The notes: a model not told the origin generated them from the sequence alone. 64,000 nucleotides of DNA from CALRWV02 sp943371965 (GCA_943371965.1 CALRWV020000002.1:372001-436000), one strand, 5' to 3'. Shown: positions 7,244 through 15,998, numbered from the stretch's first letter. Program-made: numbers and translations.

Positions 7244-9271
7244 ATGAAAAATGCGGCCCTCACTTTTTGTGTGTTATTGTTTCCTTTTTTACTTTTTTCG
7301 CAGTCAAATGAAGTTCTTCAAATCCTAAGGCTTCAGGATGAACGTGCTGAAATTTCCAAATTCCTTCTGTATCTGAAATCTGAAGATCCTGTAATTGTTT
7401 CCAGAACGTTGGAAGCATTTGGCTCTATTCAGGATTCAACCGCAATTCCGTACATTGTCCCTTTTTTAAAATCATCATCACCAAATATTCGGGTAAATGC
7501 TGCTTTTGCACTTGGTCAAACCGGAAAACAAAGTGCTTCTTTAAGTCTGGAATCTGCATTGCTTTCTGAAAAATCACCTGATGTTTCGGAAGAACTGTCA
7601 CGCGGTTTAGGTAGAACTGCAGGACTTATTCAAATTGAGGCTCTTCCTGCAAAATTTTCAAATTGGAAAACTGATTTCAATTTTCATTTGGACTTTTCAG
7701 AAATTCTGATGAGAGCAAGTATCCGTCAAATAAGTTCTGATTCTTTGGTTAAACTTGGTTGGTGGCTGGCAACCAATTCAAAAAGTGATACCGTTATCTG
7801 GAAATCAATTTATGCATTGAACAGATTTAAAAAATCAGCCGTTTTCAGTTCAGAAGTAGGAAAATCTGCCAACACTTTTGACAACACAAAAAATGAATTG
7901 ATCAGAATGAATTGGGCAACACTGCTTGGAAACTCAACCGACACTTTGTTTACCGTTGAAAAGCTGGGAAGGTGGCTTCAAACAGAAAAAGATTCACGGG
8001 TTCGAGTTAACCTGATTCGGTCATTGGGAAAATTCCCGACTTATCAAGCCATCAATTATTTGTTTTCTGCAGCAAATGACGAAACCGGTTATGTCCAGTC
8101 CGCGGTTCAATCTGTGTTTATCAATTCAACAGTTCTAACAAAAGATCAGGATAAAAAAGACGCCATTCTTAGTTTGGTGGAAAAAAGATTAACAAAAGTA
8201 AGCGATCCTTTGAGCCGGACTGATATTGAATGGCTGATGATGGGCTACAAAATTCAGCCTGATTTCAAACATGTTCTTCTTGATCAGGTTAAAAACCATC
8301 CAAATCCCATCAGCAGAAGCATGTTTCCTCTCTATTTATCTCTCAGCGAAAATTATGATCACCTGACAACACTTGAAGAAATGATCAGAACAGAACCCAT
8401 GATTGTGAAAACTTCGGCTCTTACTGCTTGGGTGACACTTGGGAAAAAGCGGATTATTTTTCCGAAGGAACAGGTTAAACCCATCATTCAATATTCTTTC
8501 TCAACCAAAGACATGGCGATGATAACCTTGGCTTCCGATGCCTTGAAAGATTCTGTTTTCCGCTACCAGAATTTCGAAAATGACCTGATCGGTTTGATTA
8601 AAACTCTTGATTTTATAAAAGATGTCGAAGCCATTCAATCCATTCTGCAAACCATGGGCGAAACAAAAAACAAAATTTTCATTCCAGTTCTGAATGAATT
8701 TTCAAACAATAAATATTCAGCAATTTCAAATATTGCGCTTGAATCACTCACACAAATAACCGGAAAGAAAAGTGCTGCTTCAATTAAATCTTCAAAACCT
8801 GATTATTCTGATTATGATTGGAATTATCTTAAAAAATGGTGGGGCGGGGTTGACGTTTTGGTAACTACAACAAAAGGTGAATTTAAAATGCGGATGCTGA
8901 CGCAACGTGCTCCATTTACTGTAATGTCTTTTATGCGCCTGATTGAAAAGGGATTTTACACCAATTTATATTTTCACCGGGTTGTTCCGAATTTTGTTGT
9001 TCAGGGTGGAGACCCGAGAGGTGATGGTTGGGGTGGACCCGATTATTCGATCAGGTCAGAATTTTCAACCATTCAATATTCTGATCAGGGATTTGTTGGA
9101 GTTGCTTCTGCCGGAAAAGACACAGAAGGTTGTCAGCTGTTTGTTGTACATTCACCAACACCTCATCTTGACGGAAAATATACCATTTTTGCCAAAGTTA
9201 TTTCAGGAATGGATGTGGTTCAGAAACTTGAAGTTGGTGATCAAATAAAAACAATTGTGGTGAAGAATTAA
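7244..9271 (+). CDS. secreted HEAT-repeat protein with C-terminal cyclophilin-type PPIase
   Basis: This 675-residue protein begins with a signal peptide (residues 1-20, ending LFSQ). Residues about 30-515 are HEAT-like helical repeats, clearest at DPVIVSRTLEAFGSI and SSPNIRVNAAFALGQTG. Residues about 535-675 form a bacterial cyclophilin: TTKGEFKMRM, APFTVMSFMRLIEKGFY, YFHRVVPNFVVQGGDPRGDG and an LFVVHSPTPHLDGKYTIFAKV block. The FHR-V-PNFVVQGGDP segment holds the catalytic Arg and Gln positions. It should isomerise peptidyl-prolyl bonds in the periplasm, with the solenoid as a client or scaffold arm. ATG 7244 was chosen because it begins the signal peptide and follows a promoter box. Confidence 0.88.
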   Translation: MKNAALTFCVLLFPFLLFSQSNEVLQILRLQDERAEISKFLLYLKSEDPVIVSRTLEAFGSIQDSTAIPYIVPFLKSSSPNIRVNAAFALGQTGKQSASLSLESALLSEKSPDVSEELSRGLGRTAGLIQIEALPAKFSNWKTDFNFHLDFSEILMRASIRQISSDSLVKLGWWLATNSKSDTVIWKSIYALNRFKKSAVFSSEVGKSANTFDNTKNELIRMNWATLLGNSTDTLFTVEKLGRWLQTEKDSRVRVNLIRSLGKFPTYQAINYLFSAANDETGYVQSAVQSVFINSTVLTKDQDKKDAILSLVEKRLTKVSDPLSRTDIEWLMMGYKIQPDFKHVLLDQVKNHPNPISRSMFPLYLSLSENYDHLTTLEEMIRTEPMIVKTSALTAWVTLGKKRIIFPKEQVKPIIQYSFSTKDMAMITLASDALKDSVFRYQNFENDLIGLIKTLDFIKDVEAIQSILQTMGETKNKIFIPVLNEFSNNKYSAISNIALESLTQITGKKSAASIKSSKPDYSDYDWNYLKKWWGGVDVLVTTTKGEFKMRMLTQRAPFTVMSFMRLIEKGFYTNLYFHRVVPNFVVQGGDPRGDGWGGPDYSIRSEFSTIQYSDQGFVGVASAGKDTEGCQLFVVHSPTPHLDGKYTIFAKVISGMDVVQKLEVGDQIKTIVVKN

Positions 9272-9295
9272 ATTGTAATCTGAATTTTCTCTGCA

Positions 9296-9319
9296 AGAGA
9301 GGGATTCAAATCCCTCTCT
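9296..9319 (+). terminator. hairpin after the cyclophilin gene
   Basis: A perfect 10-bp stem (AGAGAGGGAT at 9296-9305 with ATCCCTCTCT at 9310-9319) closes on a TCAA tetraloop, 25 bases after the stop. The following sequence is only moderately T-rich (TATGTATGGTTTTAT), so termination efficiency is uncertain. Confidence 0.5.
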
Positions 9320-9479
9320 ATGTATGGTTTTATATTCCTGTTTCTTGTTTTAAGAGTCCAGTAAGAAATTTTTCTCCAAAACTCAAATGATCCAAATTAG
9401 GTGGATGGGGAGTCCCCATAGGTCGGGAGACAATCTTTTTATCAATTCGCGTTTATTTGTGAAAATTTGTGGTAAAAAT

Positions 9480-10232
9480 TCATGCGTTCCCAATTCCCAA
9501 ATTGTCTTTCATACTTTGACTGACGGTCAGTTCCGATTTCTTTTTGTCTTTCATTCTAACCATGTATTTTCCGCCAAACCAACGGTAGACTTCCTGAATG
9601 TGATTGAAATTCACCAGCGTTGATCTGTGAATCCTGACAAATCCTTCTTGCTTTAAATCTTCTTCCAGCTTGTAAATTGAAGTTTCAATCAGATATTCTT
9701 CCTCGAAAGTATGGACTTCAACATATTTTTCACTTGCCTGAAAATAAAAAATATCCCTGTATTCAAGAAAACGGATTTTATCTCCAACCTTTACCTGCAT
9801 TCTTTTTGTAACCGGAGATTTCAGTCCAGATAAAAGCTGTTTTATTTGCTGGTTGATATCGTTTTTGTCTTCCGGTTTCAACTTTGAAAGCTTATCAATT
9901 GTCTGTTTCAATCTTTCCTTGTCAATCGGTTTCAGCAGATAATCAATTGAATTGGTTTGAAATGCTTTCAGAGCATATTCATCAAAAGCTGTTGCAAAAA
10001 CTATCCATGGAACGGTTTTCAGATTTTCAACCACCTGAAATCCGGTAAACTCCGGCATCTGTATATCAAGAAAAATGAGATCAGGATTCCTGGAATTTAC
10101 TTTTTCGATTGCTTCCAAACCGTTACCTGCTTCATCAATGATTTCAATGGTTTCACTGAACGGCTCCAGTAATCTTGTTAGCCTCTCACGGGCAAGTTTT
10201 TCGTCATCTATAATTATTGTTTTGAATTTCAT
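9480..10232 (-). CDS. LytTR-family response regulator
   Basis: This 250-residue regulator has a receiver domain at residues 1-118 (acidic pair in IIIDDEKLARERL, phosphoacceptor Asp56 in LIFLDIQMPE, Lys in LLKPIDKERL) and a LytTR DNA-binding domain at about 148-245 (KVGDKIRFLEYRDIFYFQAS, HRSTLVNFNHIQEV). ATG 10232 is preceded by AGGTG at a good distance; a GTG nine bases upstream was rejected. A LytS-type kinase gene lies 157 bases upstream on the same strand, so the two form a two-component pair. Target genes cannot be named; LytTR proteins usually bind direct repeats near autolysis, adhesion or secretion genes. Confidence 0.92.
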   Translation of the reverse strand: MKFKTIIIDDEKLARERLTRLLEPFSETIEIIDEAGNGLEAIEKVNSRNPDLIFLDIQMPEFTGFQVVENLKTVPWIVFATAFDEYALKAFQTNSIDYLLKPIDKERLKQTIDKLSKLKPEDKNDINQQIKQLLSGLKSPVTKRMQVKVGDKIRFLEYRDIFYFQASEKYVEVHTFEEEYLIETSIYKLEEDLKQEGFVRIHRSTLVNFNHIQEVYRWFGGKYMVRMKDKKKSELTVSQSMKDNLGIGNA

Positions 10233-10389
10233 ACCATACACCTAACACTAAGGACACGAAGTAGAATACAGAAGAACCACGAAGTTTTGTGTTGAAATAA
10301 ATTTCAACATGTGAAATCAGTTTCTATTTCTACTTGCAATTAACCACTCGCCATTTACCACTCGCTTCTCTCCACTTGCCATTCACGTA

Positions 10390-11487
10390 TCACGATTTTT
10401 CTACTGGGATTCTGATTTTTACTTCTGTTCCATTTTCGGTCAGAATTTCAAATGACCAGTTGTTTCCATAATGAAGTGACAATCTTTCCCTGATTCCTTT
10501 TAACCCAAACCGTTCTAAAGAATTTTCCTGTGAAAAACCGCTTCCGTTATCATGTACAGAAAGGAAGCAGTTTCTGTTTTTGAATTCAGATTTGATTGTT
10601 ATTTTTCCACCTGATGCATGTTTTGAAATTCCATGTTTGATTGAATTTTCCACCAAAGGCTGCAGCAAAAAAGGTGGAATCTGAACTGAGTTGGTTTGCG
10701 GATCAATTTCAAAAACATAAGTTAGACGGTCATTCAAGCGTACTTTTTCTATTTCGAGATAATTTTTCACGATATCAATTTCAGTTTCAAGCGGAATGAA
10801 ATCATGGGAACCCATATCAAGTGAATAACGGAAAAGATTGGCCAGTTTCTGAATCATGTCTTCCGCCAAATCAGGATTGGAATGAACCAGTGAAGAAATT
10901 GAATTCAGAGTATTAAAAAGAAAGTGCGGATTTACTTTGGAACGGAGAACTTCCATTTCCGATTTTGCTTTCAGTGCAAGTATTTTTTCCTCCTCAATTC
11001 TTTTGTGTGCAAGTTCTTCGCTCAGGACTGAAACACGGTACTGAAAATAAAAATAGAATGCCGACAATCCACCAAAAATTGTATTCAGTAAAACGTCCAT
11101 CCCCAGATTCTGGAAATAAAGAGTCCATGTGAATTTTTCCCATATTACTGGAATCAAGAAAAGAAGAGCAAGATTGGTACCCGCAATTGCTGCCAGAAAA
11201 AAGGACAGCAAAGCATAAAGTGCGCGGTGTGAAAATTTCGGGTAAGTAAAGACTCCCAGAAAAATCATAAAAAAATTTACGCAGGTTGCCTGAAAAAAAG
11301 TAAAAACAAATGTTTCAAGCAATGATGGACAGTCGTGATCCATTGCTTTTGGAAAGACAACGTAATTAAGCAGCAGGGTAATCAGCACTATTAAAATTAA
11401 AATTGGAAATATATTGCTTTTTTCCAGCATTAATTTAATGGTTGCCTGAAAATCAAATCTTTCTTTTTCCTTCAATTGAAACTTCAT
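10390..11487 (-). CDS. LytS/YehU-type membrane sensor histidine kinase
   Basis: This protein of about 365 residues has four predicted membrane helices in the first 150 residues, a short coiled linker and a His_kinase (PF06580) domain with the H-box PHFLFNTLNSISSLV. A HATPase with PLVENSIKHGISKH, DNGSGF and GLKGIRERLSLHYG follows. ATG 11487 forms an ATGA overlap with the stop of the upstream membrane-protein gene and has AAGGTC before it. A longer frame to 11565 would run 27 codons into that gene and is not preferred. Its partner is the LytTR regulator just downstream. The stimulus is unknown. Confidence 0.9.
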   Translation of the reverse strand: MKFQLKEKERFDFQATIKLMLEKSNIFPILILIVLITLLLNYVVFPKAMDHDCPSLLETFVFTFFQATCVNFFMIFLGVFTYPKFSHRALYALLSFFLAAIAGTNLALLFLIPVIWEKFTWTLYFQNLGMDVLLNTIFGGLSAFYFYFQYRVSVLSEELAHKRIEEEKILALKAKSEMEVLRSKVNPHFLFNTLNSISSLVHSNPDLAEDMIQKLANLFRYSLDMGSHDFIPLETEIDIVKNYLEIEKVRLNDRLTYVFEIDPQTNSVQIPPFLLQPLVENSIKHGISKHASGGKITIKSEFKNRNCFLSVHDNGSGFSQENSLERFGLKGIRERLSLHYGNNWSFEILTENGTEVKIRIPVEKS

Positions 11488-12131
11488 TGACTGACCTTTT
11501 TGAATTTCCTTTTGTAATAACGTGTCCAAATAATAATTGCTGGGACTCCGATTATTGTCGGCCATAACCAGCGGAGAACAGATGGAAGAAAATAAAAATT
11601 CACGGCGGAAAATGCAGAAACTGCTGCAATATAAGAACCAATCATTCCGCCCATATGATCAAAAAACCATCCGGATTTTTCCTTTGATGGTTTTACATAT
11701 TTTTTAATATCAGATGAAGAAACAAAAACACCAATTGCGCCAAAAACGATGTACATGACTGAAAAAGTTTTACTTAAATCTGAAAGTCCAAGAATTATCA
11801 TTGAAAGACTACCAAAAAATGTGATCAGAGTTATACTCCAATCCAACCAGATAGCTTTCCCGTTTTTTCCTTTTAAAAACAATGAACGGTAACCTGAAAA
11901 GGAAAGATAAAAACTGAACACGCCAACCAGAAATAAAAAAACATTCGGACGGTAAAGTGAAACGACAAACGAAAATACAGTCGCAGAAGTCATCGCCCAA
12001 AAATAAACCAGACCCCAACGGCGGTGGTTCGCTCCACCTTTGTGCGCAATAAGTGCGACAGGAGCAACAAAGAATGCGAAGAATCCTGAAATGATATGAA
12101 TGATTCTGCAAACAGCAACAATGGTTTCCAT
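11484..12131 (-). CDS. multi-pass membrane protein, DUF2306-like, coupled to the LytS kinase
   Basis: This protein of about 215 residues has six or seven hydrophobic segments and the loop HKGGANHRRWGLVYFW after the first two, resembling DUF2306-type membrane proteins of unknown role. ATG 12131 follows AAAAGGTGAAA. Its stop overlaps the kinase start (ATGA), so it is probably the first gene of a three-gene operon: membrane protein, kinase, LytTR regulator. Inference: it may be an accessory sensor for the kinase. The family assignment rests on general pattern and is only moderate. Confidence 0.62.
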   Translation of the reverse strand: METIVAVCRIIHIISGFFAFFVAPVALIAHKGGANHRRWGLVYFWAMTSATVFSFVVSLYRPNVFLFLVGVFSFYLSFSGYRSLFLKGKNGKAIWLDWSITLITFFGSLSMIILGLSDLSKTFSVMYIVFGAIGVFVSSSDIKKYVKPSKEKSGWFFDHMGGMIGSYIAAVSAFSAVNFYFLPSVLRWLWPTIIGVPAIIIWTRYYKRKFKKVSQ

Positions 12132-12208
12132 TTTCACCTTTTCGTTTTAAGCAAAGGTCTAACTTTTCTGCAAATCAGTGAATGAAAAACCGATGAAATC
12201 ATTGAATT

Positions 12209-12967
12209 TCAGGATGAAATGGTATTGCTGCTTTTACTGCCAAATGTGGTGCCTTGTGTAAAAGGTGCGAAAGATAACTCCTTGCGCGTCTTTTCCATCA
12301 GTTGTTCGAGATCTGAAGTTTCAACAATTTCCTTTTCAATTACCGGTCGGACAAACAAAACAATTTCACCCGGGAAAATAAAAATGGAGCGTTTTGAAGA
12401 AACGTCAGCCATTCCATAAATAAATACCGGCAAAATTGGGCGACCAAGTTGCTTTACTACTTGAAAAGGCATTCTTTTCAAAGGAAGCAGCATTCCATCC
12501 ATGGATCTTCCGGCCTCTGGAAAAATAATGATCTGGCGTTTTTCTGATACAAATTTCAACTTATCCGCTGCCTTGAAACTTTGGACCGGATTTTTTCGGT
12601 CAACAGGAATATTGCCGATCCGCTTCACAATTTTTCCGTACATCCACCAACCGAAATGAGATTGAGCTTCCAAACCGCACATCGGAACTTTCAAATAACC
12701 GAACAGCAGAGGAAGATCAAGATAACTGATGTGGTTCGGCATAATCAGAACCGATTGGCGGTAAAGCGGCTGAAGGTTTCCTTTTACAATAATTTTTATT
12801 CCGAGCAATTTGAATAAAATCCGGCAATGACGGCGGAGGGAACGTTCAAAATTGTATGATTCTATATGCGAAATCATATAAAAGTAAAACATAACAGGAA
12901 GAACGTAAAAAACCATCACTCCAAAATTCAGGGTTGCGCGAAAGTATTTGTATATTTGCAAATTCAT
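12209..12967 (-). CDS. plsC: 1-acyl-sn-glycerol-3-phosphate acyltransferase (PlsC-like)
   Basis: This is a 252-residue membrane-associated acyltransferase. Motif I HxxxxD is present as NHISYLD (His79, Asp84), and FPEAGRS at 149-155 matches the FPEGTRS block with an Ala for Gly and Gly for Thr. A hydrophobic N-terminal segment (about 15-33) anchors it. The family acylates lysophosphatidic acid at sn-2 to give phosphatidic acid in phospholipid synthesis. The start follows GAGAA. It diverges from the lysine-rich secreted protein gene at 12995, with 27 bases between the two start codons. A related role in acylating another lipid or ornithine headgroup cannot be excluded. Confidence 0.86.
   Translation of the reverse strand: MNLQIYKYFRATLNFGVMVFYVLPVMFYFYMISHIESYNFERSLRRHCRILFKLLGIKIIVKGNLQPLYRQSVLIMPNHISYLDLPLLFGYLKVPMCGLEAQSHFGWWMYGKIVKRIGNIPVDRKNPVQSFKAADKLKFVSEKRQIIIFPEAGRSMDGMLLPLKRMPFQVVKQLGRPILPVFIYGMADVSSKRSIFIFPGEIVLFVRPVIEKEIVETSDLEQLMEKTRKELSFAPFTQGTTFGSKSSNTISS
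12951..12958 (+). promoter_or_regulatory. probable TAnnTTTG promoter box (TATATTTG)
   Basis: TATATTTG lies 36 bases before the ATG at 12995, giving a leader of about 30 bases with GGGGA as ribosome site. It overlaps the first codons of the divergent plsC gene. No well-placed TTTG upstream element is seen. Confidence 0.42.
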
Positions 12968-12994
12968 TTCTCAATCATTTTGCGGGGATTTTTG

Positions 12995-13633
12995 ATGACC
13001 AGTCCATCCCGGATTTTATATTCGTTTTCTCTTTTACTATTCAGTTCATTTTCTCTGTCTGCACAAAGCGATGAGCAGCAAAAACAGCAGCAGGAAATTC
13101 TTGACCTGATCAATCTGCCTAAAGCAACTGCAAAGGCACGTACTGCCGGTTACAAAGATGCAGATGTGAAAGACATAATCAACCTTCAGAAGGAAAACAA
13201 AATCAGTTCGGCTGAAACAGTTGATCTTCTGAACGAAGCAACCATCAGTGCAAAAGATGGTGATAAAGTTGATAATTTCGGGCTGAATGTTAAACGTTCT
13301 GTTGAAGAAGGAAAAAACGGACGCGAACTCTCAACTGAAATACGGACAAAAAATGAAGAGAGAAAAGCACTGAGAGCTGAGAAGGAAAAAACTATCCGCG
13401 AAGAAAACGAACGGAAACGTGCTGAAATAAACCGCGCAAACAAAGCGAAAGCCAAATCAAAGGCTTCGGTTTCGAAATCCAAAAAGGGAAAGAAAAACTC
13501 AAAAGCTGTAACCAAATCGAAAAAATCAAAATCCAAAGCAGTTAAAGCAAAAAAATCCAGCAAAAAGTCAGCAGCTAAAAAATCATCAACTAAAAAAAGC
13601 TCAACCAAGAAAAAAGGGAAATCAAAAAAATGA
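12995..13633 (+). CDS. secreted protein with a long lysine/serine-rich tail
   Basis: This 212-residue protein has a signal peptide (about residues 1-23, ending LSAQ), a charged helical middle (LPKATAKARTAGYKDADVKDI and similar, residues 30-135) and a tail from about residue 136 composed almost only of Lys, Ser and Ala (KSKK, KKSS, STKK units), histone-H1-like in composition. ATG 12995 was chosen because it starts the signal peptide and follows GGGGA; an open frame upstream adds 43 residues of no character. The stop overlaps the next gene as ATGA. I do not recognise a family. The basic tail would bind polyanions such as DNA, LPS or acidic polysaccharide (inference). Confidence 0.75.
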   Translation: MTSPSRILYSFSLLLFSSFSLSAQSDEQQKQQQEILDLINLPKATAKARTAGYKDADVKDIINLQKENKISSAETVDLLNEATISAKDGDKVDNFGLNVKRSVEEGKNGRELSTEIRTKNEERKALRAEKEKTIREENERKRAEINRANKAKAKSKASVSKSKKGKKNSKAVTKSKKSKSKAVKAKKSSKKSAAKKSSTKKSSTKKKGKSKK

Positions 13634-13908
13634 AGAAATTAACCGGTTTTGCACTCGTAATTATTTTCTCTTTTTCACTTTTGGTTTCATGCGGCGGTTC
13701 TCCAAAAGTACCTCAAATTGCACCGGAAGAAGCAGCAAAAATGGCGTTTGAAATGAAACAGAATCCGGACGCAATTGCAGATGTTCTGAAGGGAAATTCT
13801 GTTTCGATTGAAGAATGGAAAGTTCTGCTTGTTGCAATTTCAGAAGACAGTTTAAAGGCAGCCATTTTTACGAAAGAACTTGAAAATCTTGAAGGTAAAG
13901 CGAAATAA
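13630..13908 (+). CDS. small lipoprotein, coupled to the lysine-rich secreted protein
   Basis: This 92-residue protein has a type II signal peptide ending in the lipobox LVSC (Cys near residue 24) followed by GGSPK. The mature part, about 65 residues, is predicted helical and acidic (PEEAAKMAFEMKQNPDAI, EDSLKAAIFTKELENLEG). It overlaps the previous gene by ATGA, so the basic and acidic secreted products are probably co-translated partners. No known family is recognised. Confidence 0.72.
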   Translation: MKKLTGFALVIIFSFSLLVSCGGSPKVPQIAPEEAAKMAFEMKQNPDAIADVLKGNSVSIEEWKVLLVAISEDSLKAAIFTKELENLEGKAK

Positions 13909-14013
13909 AAGTCTGGAGACTGAAAACTGAAGACCGGAATCAGGAAGAATCTCTATCTTTATTTACTTTGATTTCAACGCATCACCCATAGCTGATTACC
14001 TCTCACACATCAA

Positions 14014-14649
14014 ATGCTAAAAATCAACGAAATTTATTTCAGTATTCAGGGCGAAAGCACTCACATTGGAAGACCCTGTATTTTTGTCAGACTGACTGAA
14101 TGCAACCTGAGATGTTCTTACTGCGATACGGAATATGCCTTTTATGAGGGTGACGATAAAACCCTTGATTCGATATTGGAAAAAATAAAATCCTTTCCTT
14201 GCAATTTAGTTGAAATTACCGGCGGTGAACCGCTTCTTCAGGATGAAGTCAATATCCTGATGCAACGGTTGCTTGACGAAGGTTTCGAAGTTCTGCTTGA
14301 AACTTCAGGCAGTATTTCAATTAAATCTGTTCCAAAAGCTGTAAAGAAAATTGTTGATTTTAAATGTCCGTCAAGCGGTATGATGAAGGCGAATGATTAT
14401 ACCATTATTCAGGATCTTCAGCCTTGGGATGAAATCAAATTTGTTATGGGAAACCGGGAAGATTTCGATTGGTCAGTTGATCTTGTGAAAAAATACGATT
14501 TGACACGTTGGACAGTTTTATTCTCACCTGTTTGGGGACAGATTAAACCCAAGCTGCTTGTAGACTGGATCAACGAAATTGGTTTAAATGTCCGTTTTCA
14601 ACTTCAAATGCATAAAATCATCTGGAAAGAAGTTGAACGTGGTGTTTAA
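14014..14649 (+). CDS. queE: 7-carboxy-7-deazaguanine synthase (radical SAM)
   Basis: This is a 211-residue short QueE. The radical SAM motif CxxxCxxC is at Cys30, Cys34 and Cys37 (ECNLRCSYCDT), the substrate loop INEIYFSIQGES is at 4-15, and ITGGEPLLQ binds SAM. It converts 6-carboxytetrahydropterin to 7-carboxy-7-deazaguanine in queuosine/7-deazaguanine synthesis. No queC, queD or queF lies in the window. There is no clear Shine-Dalgarno before the ATG. Its last codons overlap the start of the outer-membrane protein gene. Confidence 0.92.
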   Translation: MLKINEIYFSIQGESTHIGRPCIFVRLTECNLRCSYCDTEYAFYEGDDKTLDSILEKIKSFPCNLVEITGGEPLLQDEVNILMQRLLDEGFEVLLETSGSISIKSVPKAVKKIVDFKCPSSGMMKANDYTIIQDLQPWDEIKFVMGNREDFDWSVDLVKKYDLTRWTVLFSPVWGQIKPKLLVDWINEIGLNVRFQLQMHKIIWKEVERGV

Positions 14650-15445
14650 GAAACTGCTTTCCCTTTTTATTCTCTGTGTTGTCATTTCAATTCAATTATC
14701 TTCCCAGGAAATTCTTCAAAAAGCCGAAACCGGATACTCAAAAATTTATCTCAATTCCGCCAGTTCATCAACCGCGTTTGATTATAACGGAAACCTTTAT
14801 CCAACCAATTCTTATTCGGAATTCAGTACTTTTCTGTTTGTGAAATATGGATTTTCGGATAATCTGACCATTAGTTTGGATGCTCCACTTTACAAAAAAT
14901 TTGAATACGGCAAACAGAAATCTTCAGGCATTGGTGATCCGGTAATTTCATTTTTTCTTGGACTGAATCCCCAAAGCCGTTTTAACTTTATTCTATCAGC
15001 CACCATGCTGCTTCCAATCGGTGAAAGCGGACAATTTGACAATCCCATTCCAGTAGGGTGGGAAGAATATCAAACACAAATCAAACTTATTATTCATTAT
15101 TCATTGCCAAAACTGCCCATTTCAGTTTCAGCATATTCAGGCGGAGCTTTTAGAGGGAACAATAAAAACAACGATCTGATTTTTGGGGCTTCTTCCGAAT
15201 GGAGAGTTTTTGAGTCGCTTAAATTTTCTGCATTGATAGATAACAGATTTCCAATTGGGAAAATCAGGTCAACTCCACCGGAATTAAATGGAGCAGCGAA
15301 TGGGTTGGGGTTTATTTACTTTACAACGGGTTTAAGTTACAGTATAGTATCAATGGATTTCAGTTATTCATTCCGAACTCAAATCTATGCCCAGAATGTT
15401 GCATCAGCCCGTTTAAATACTTTTGGAATCGGGTTTTACTTTTAA
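14639..15445 (+). CDS. outer-membrane beta-barrel protein (transporter-like)
   Basis: This protein of about 268 residues has a signal peptide (VVFKKLLSLFILCVVISIQL, cleaved near SSQ), then alternating amphipathic strands with aromatic girdles, ending in FGIGFYF, a typical barrel C-terminus. The start is one of two adjacent GTG codons (14639 or 14642) inside the end of queE, with GGAAAGAA upstream. An ATG at 14588 would give an extra non-signal leader. It resembles proteins annotated as putative transporters or phenol-degradation outer-membrane proteins, but no substrate can be read. Overlap with queE suggests translational coupling, although a functional link is not obvious. Confidence 0.75.
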   Translation: MVFKKLLSLFILCVVISIQLSSQEILQKAETGYSKIYLNSASSSTAFDYNGNLYPTNSYSEFSTFLFVKYGFSDNLTISLDAPLYKKFEYGKQKSSGIGDPVISFFLGLNPQSRFNFILSATMLLPIGESGQFDNPIPVGWEEYQTQIKLIIHYSLPKLPISVSAYSGGAFRGNNKNNDLIFGASSEWRVFESLKFSALIDNRFPIGKIRSTPPELNGAANGLGFIYFTTGLSYSIVSMDFSYSFRTQIYAQNVASARLNTFGIGFYF

Positions 15446-15447
15446 TT

Positions 15448-15702
15448 TCAATATTCAACTTCTTTTAATTCAGATTTGGTTGCCTGAAAATATTTATGGT
15501 TGAACAGTTTGGCAGAAGCAGAATCGTAAGTTGGCTTGGTGTATTTGATTTGATAATCCTGAACCAGCGGATTGAATGCTTTTTTGTTTTCTCTGGTTTC
15601 TCTCAAATCTTCTTTTTTTGCTGCTTCATAAGACTGTTGGTCGTAAATCAGCAGTGAAATTGAAAATGCTATCAGCAACATCGCTTTAATAATATCTTTC
15701 AT
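15448..15702 (-). CDS. small membrane-anchored protein of unknown function
   Basis: This 84-residue protein has a hydrophobic N-terminal helix (IIKAMLLIAFSISLLIY, residues 4-20), a charged middle (AAKKEDLRETRENKK) and a Tyr/Lys-rich tail. ATG 15702 has a near-perfect ribosome site GGAGGT five bases upstream; the GTG just before it was not chosen. A TACCTTTG box inside a palindrome at 15760-15778 could be its promoter. The strong ribosome site and promoter box support it as a real gene. No family is recognised. It is convergent with the outer-membrane protein gene, with two bases between the stop codons. Confidence 0.65.
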   Translation of the reverse strand: MKDIIKAMLLIAFSISLLIYDQQSYEAAKKEDLRETRENKKAFNPLVQDYQIKYTKPTYDSASAKLFNHKYFQATKSELKEVEY

Positions 15703-15760
15703 CACTAACCTCCAGCAAATTACATCATCCTATTATTCAACTTCTCTTCTGATAAGGGTT

Positions 15761-15768
15761 CAAAGGTA
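15761..15768 (-). promoter_or_regulatory. promoter box inside a palindrome, upstream of the 84-residue protein
   Basis: On the minus strand TACCTTTG fits TAnnTTTG, with ATTG 18 bases upstream. The box lies within the hairpin TCAAAGGT-AGC-ACCTTTGA (15760-15778), which could act as an operator. The remaining divergent spacer to 15998 holds a perfect 12-bp palindrome TGATTCGAATCA (15831-15842) and is otherwise A+T-rich with no gene. Confidence 0.45.
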
Positions 15769-15998
15769 GCACCTTTGATAACCACACAATGTGACGGGTT
15801 TAATTAATTTCAAAAAGTTGGGCATTTACGTGATTCGAATCAATTTCAATATAGAAAATTGGAATTCAAGGAAGTGATTTCATTCAATTGTTGAAAATAC
15901 TTATAATTCATTTATAATCTTGACTGGGATTTCGTATCATTACCTGTTGTTATTTGTAAACTCAATACAATTCAATACTTACTTTAAAATTGAATATT

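Noticed and set aside
12866..12994. In-frame extension of the lysine-rich secreted protein
   Set aside because: It lies antisense to plsC and precedes a clean signal peptide with its own ribosome site and promoter box.
13186..13608. 140-codon minus-strand open frame
   Set aside because: It is the antisense shadow of the Lys/Ser-rich gene; its Phe/Leu/Asp composition follows from the opposite strand.
15831..15842. TGATTCGAATCA as part of a tRNA T-loop
   Set aside because: No cloverleaf arms or acceptor stem can be drawn around it; it is recorded only as a palindrome.
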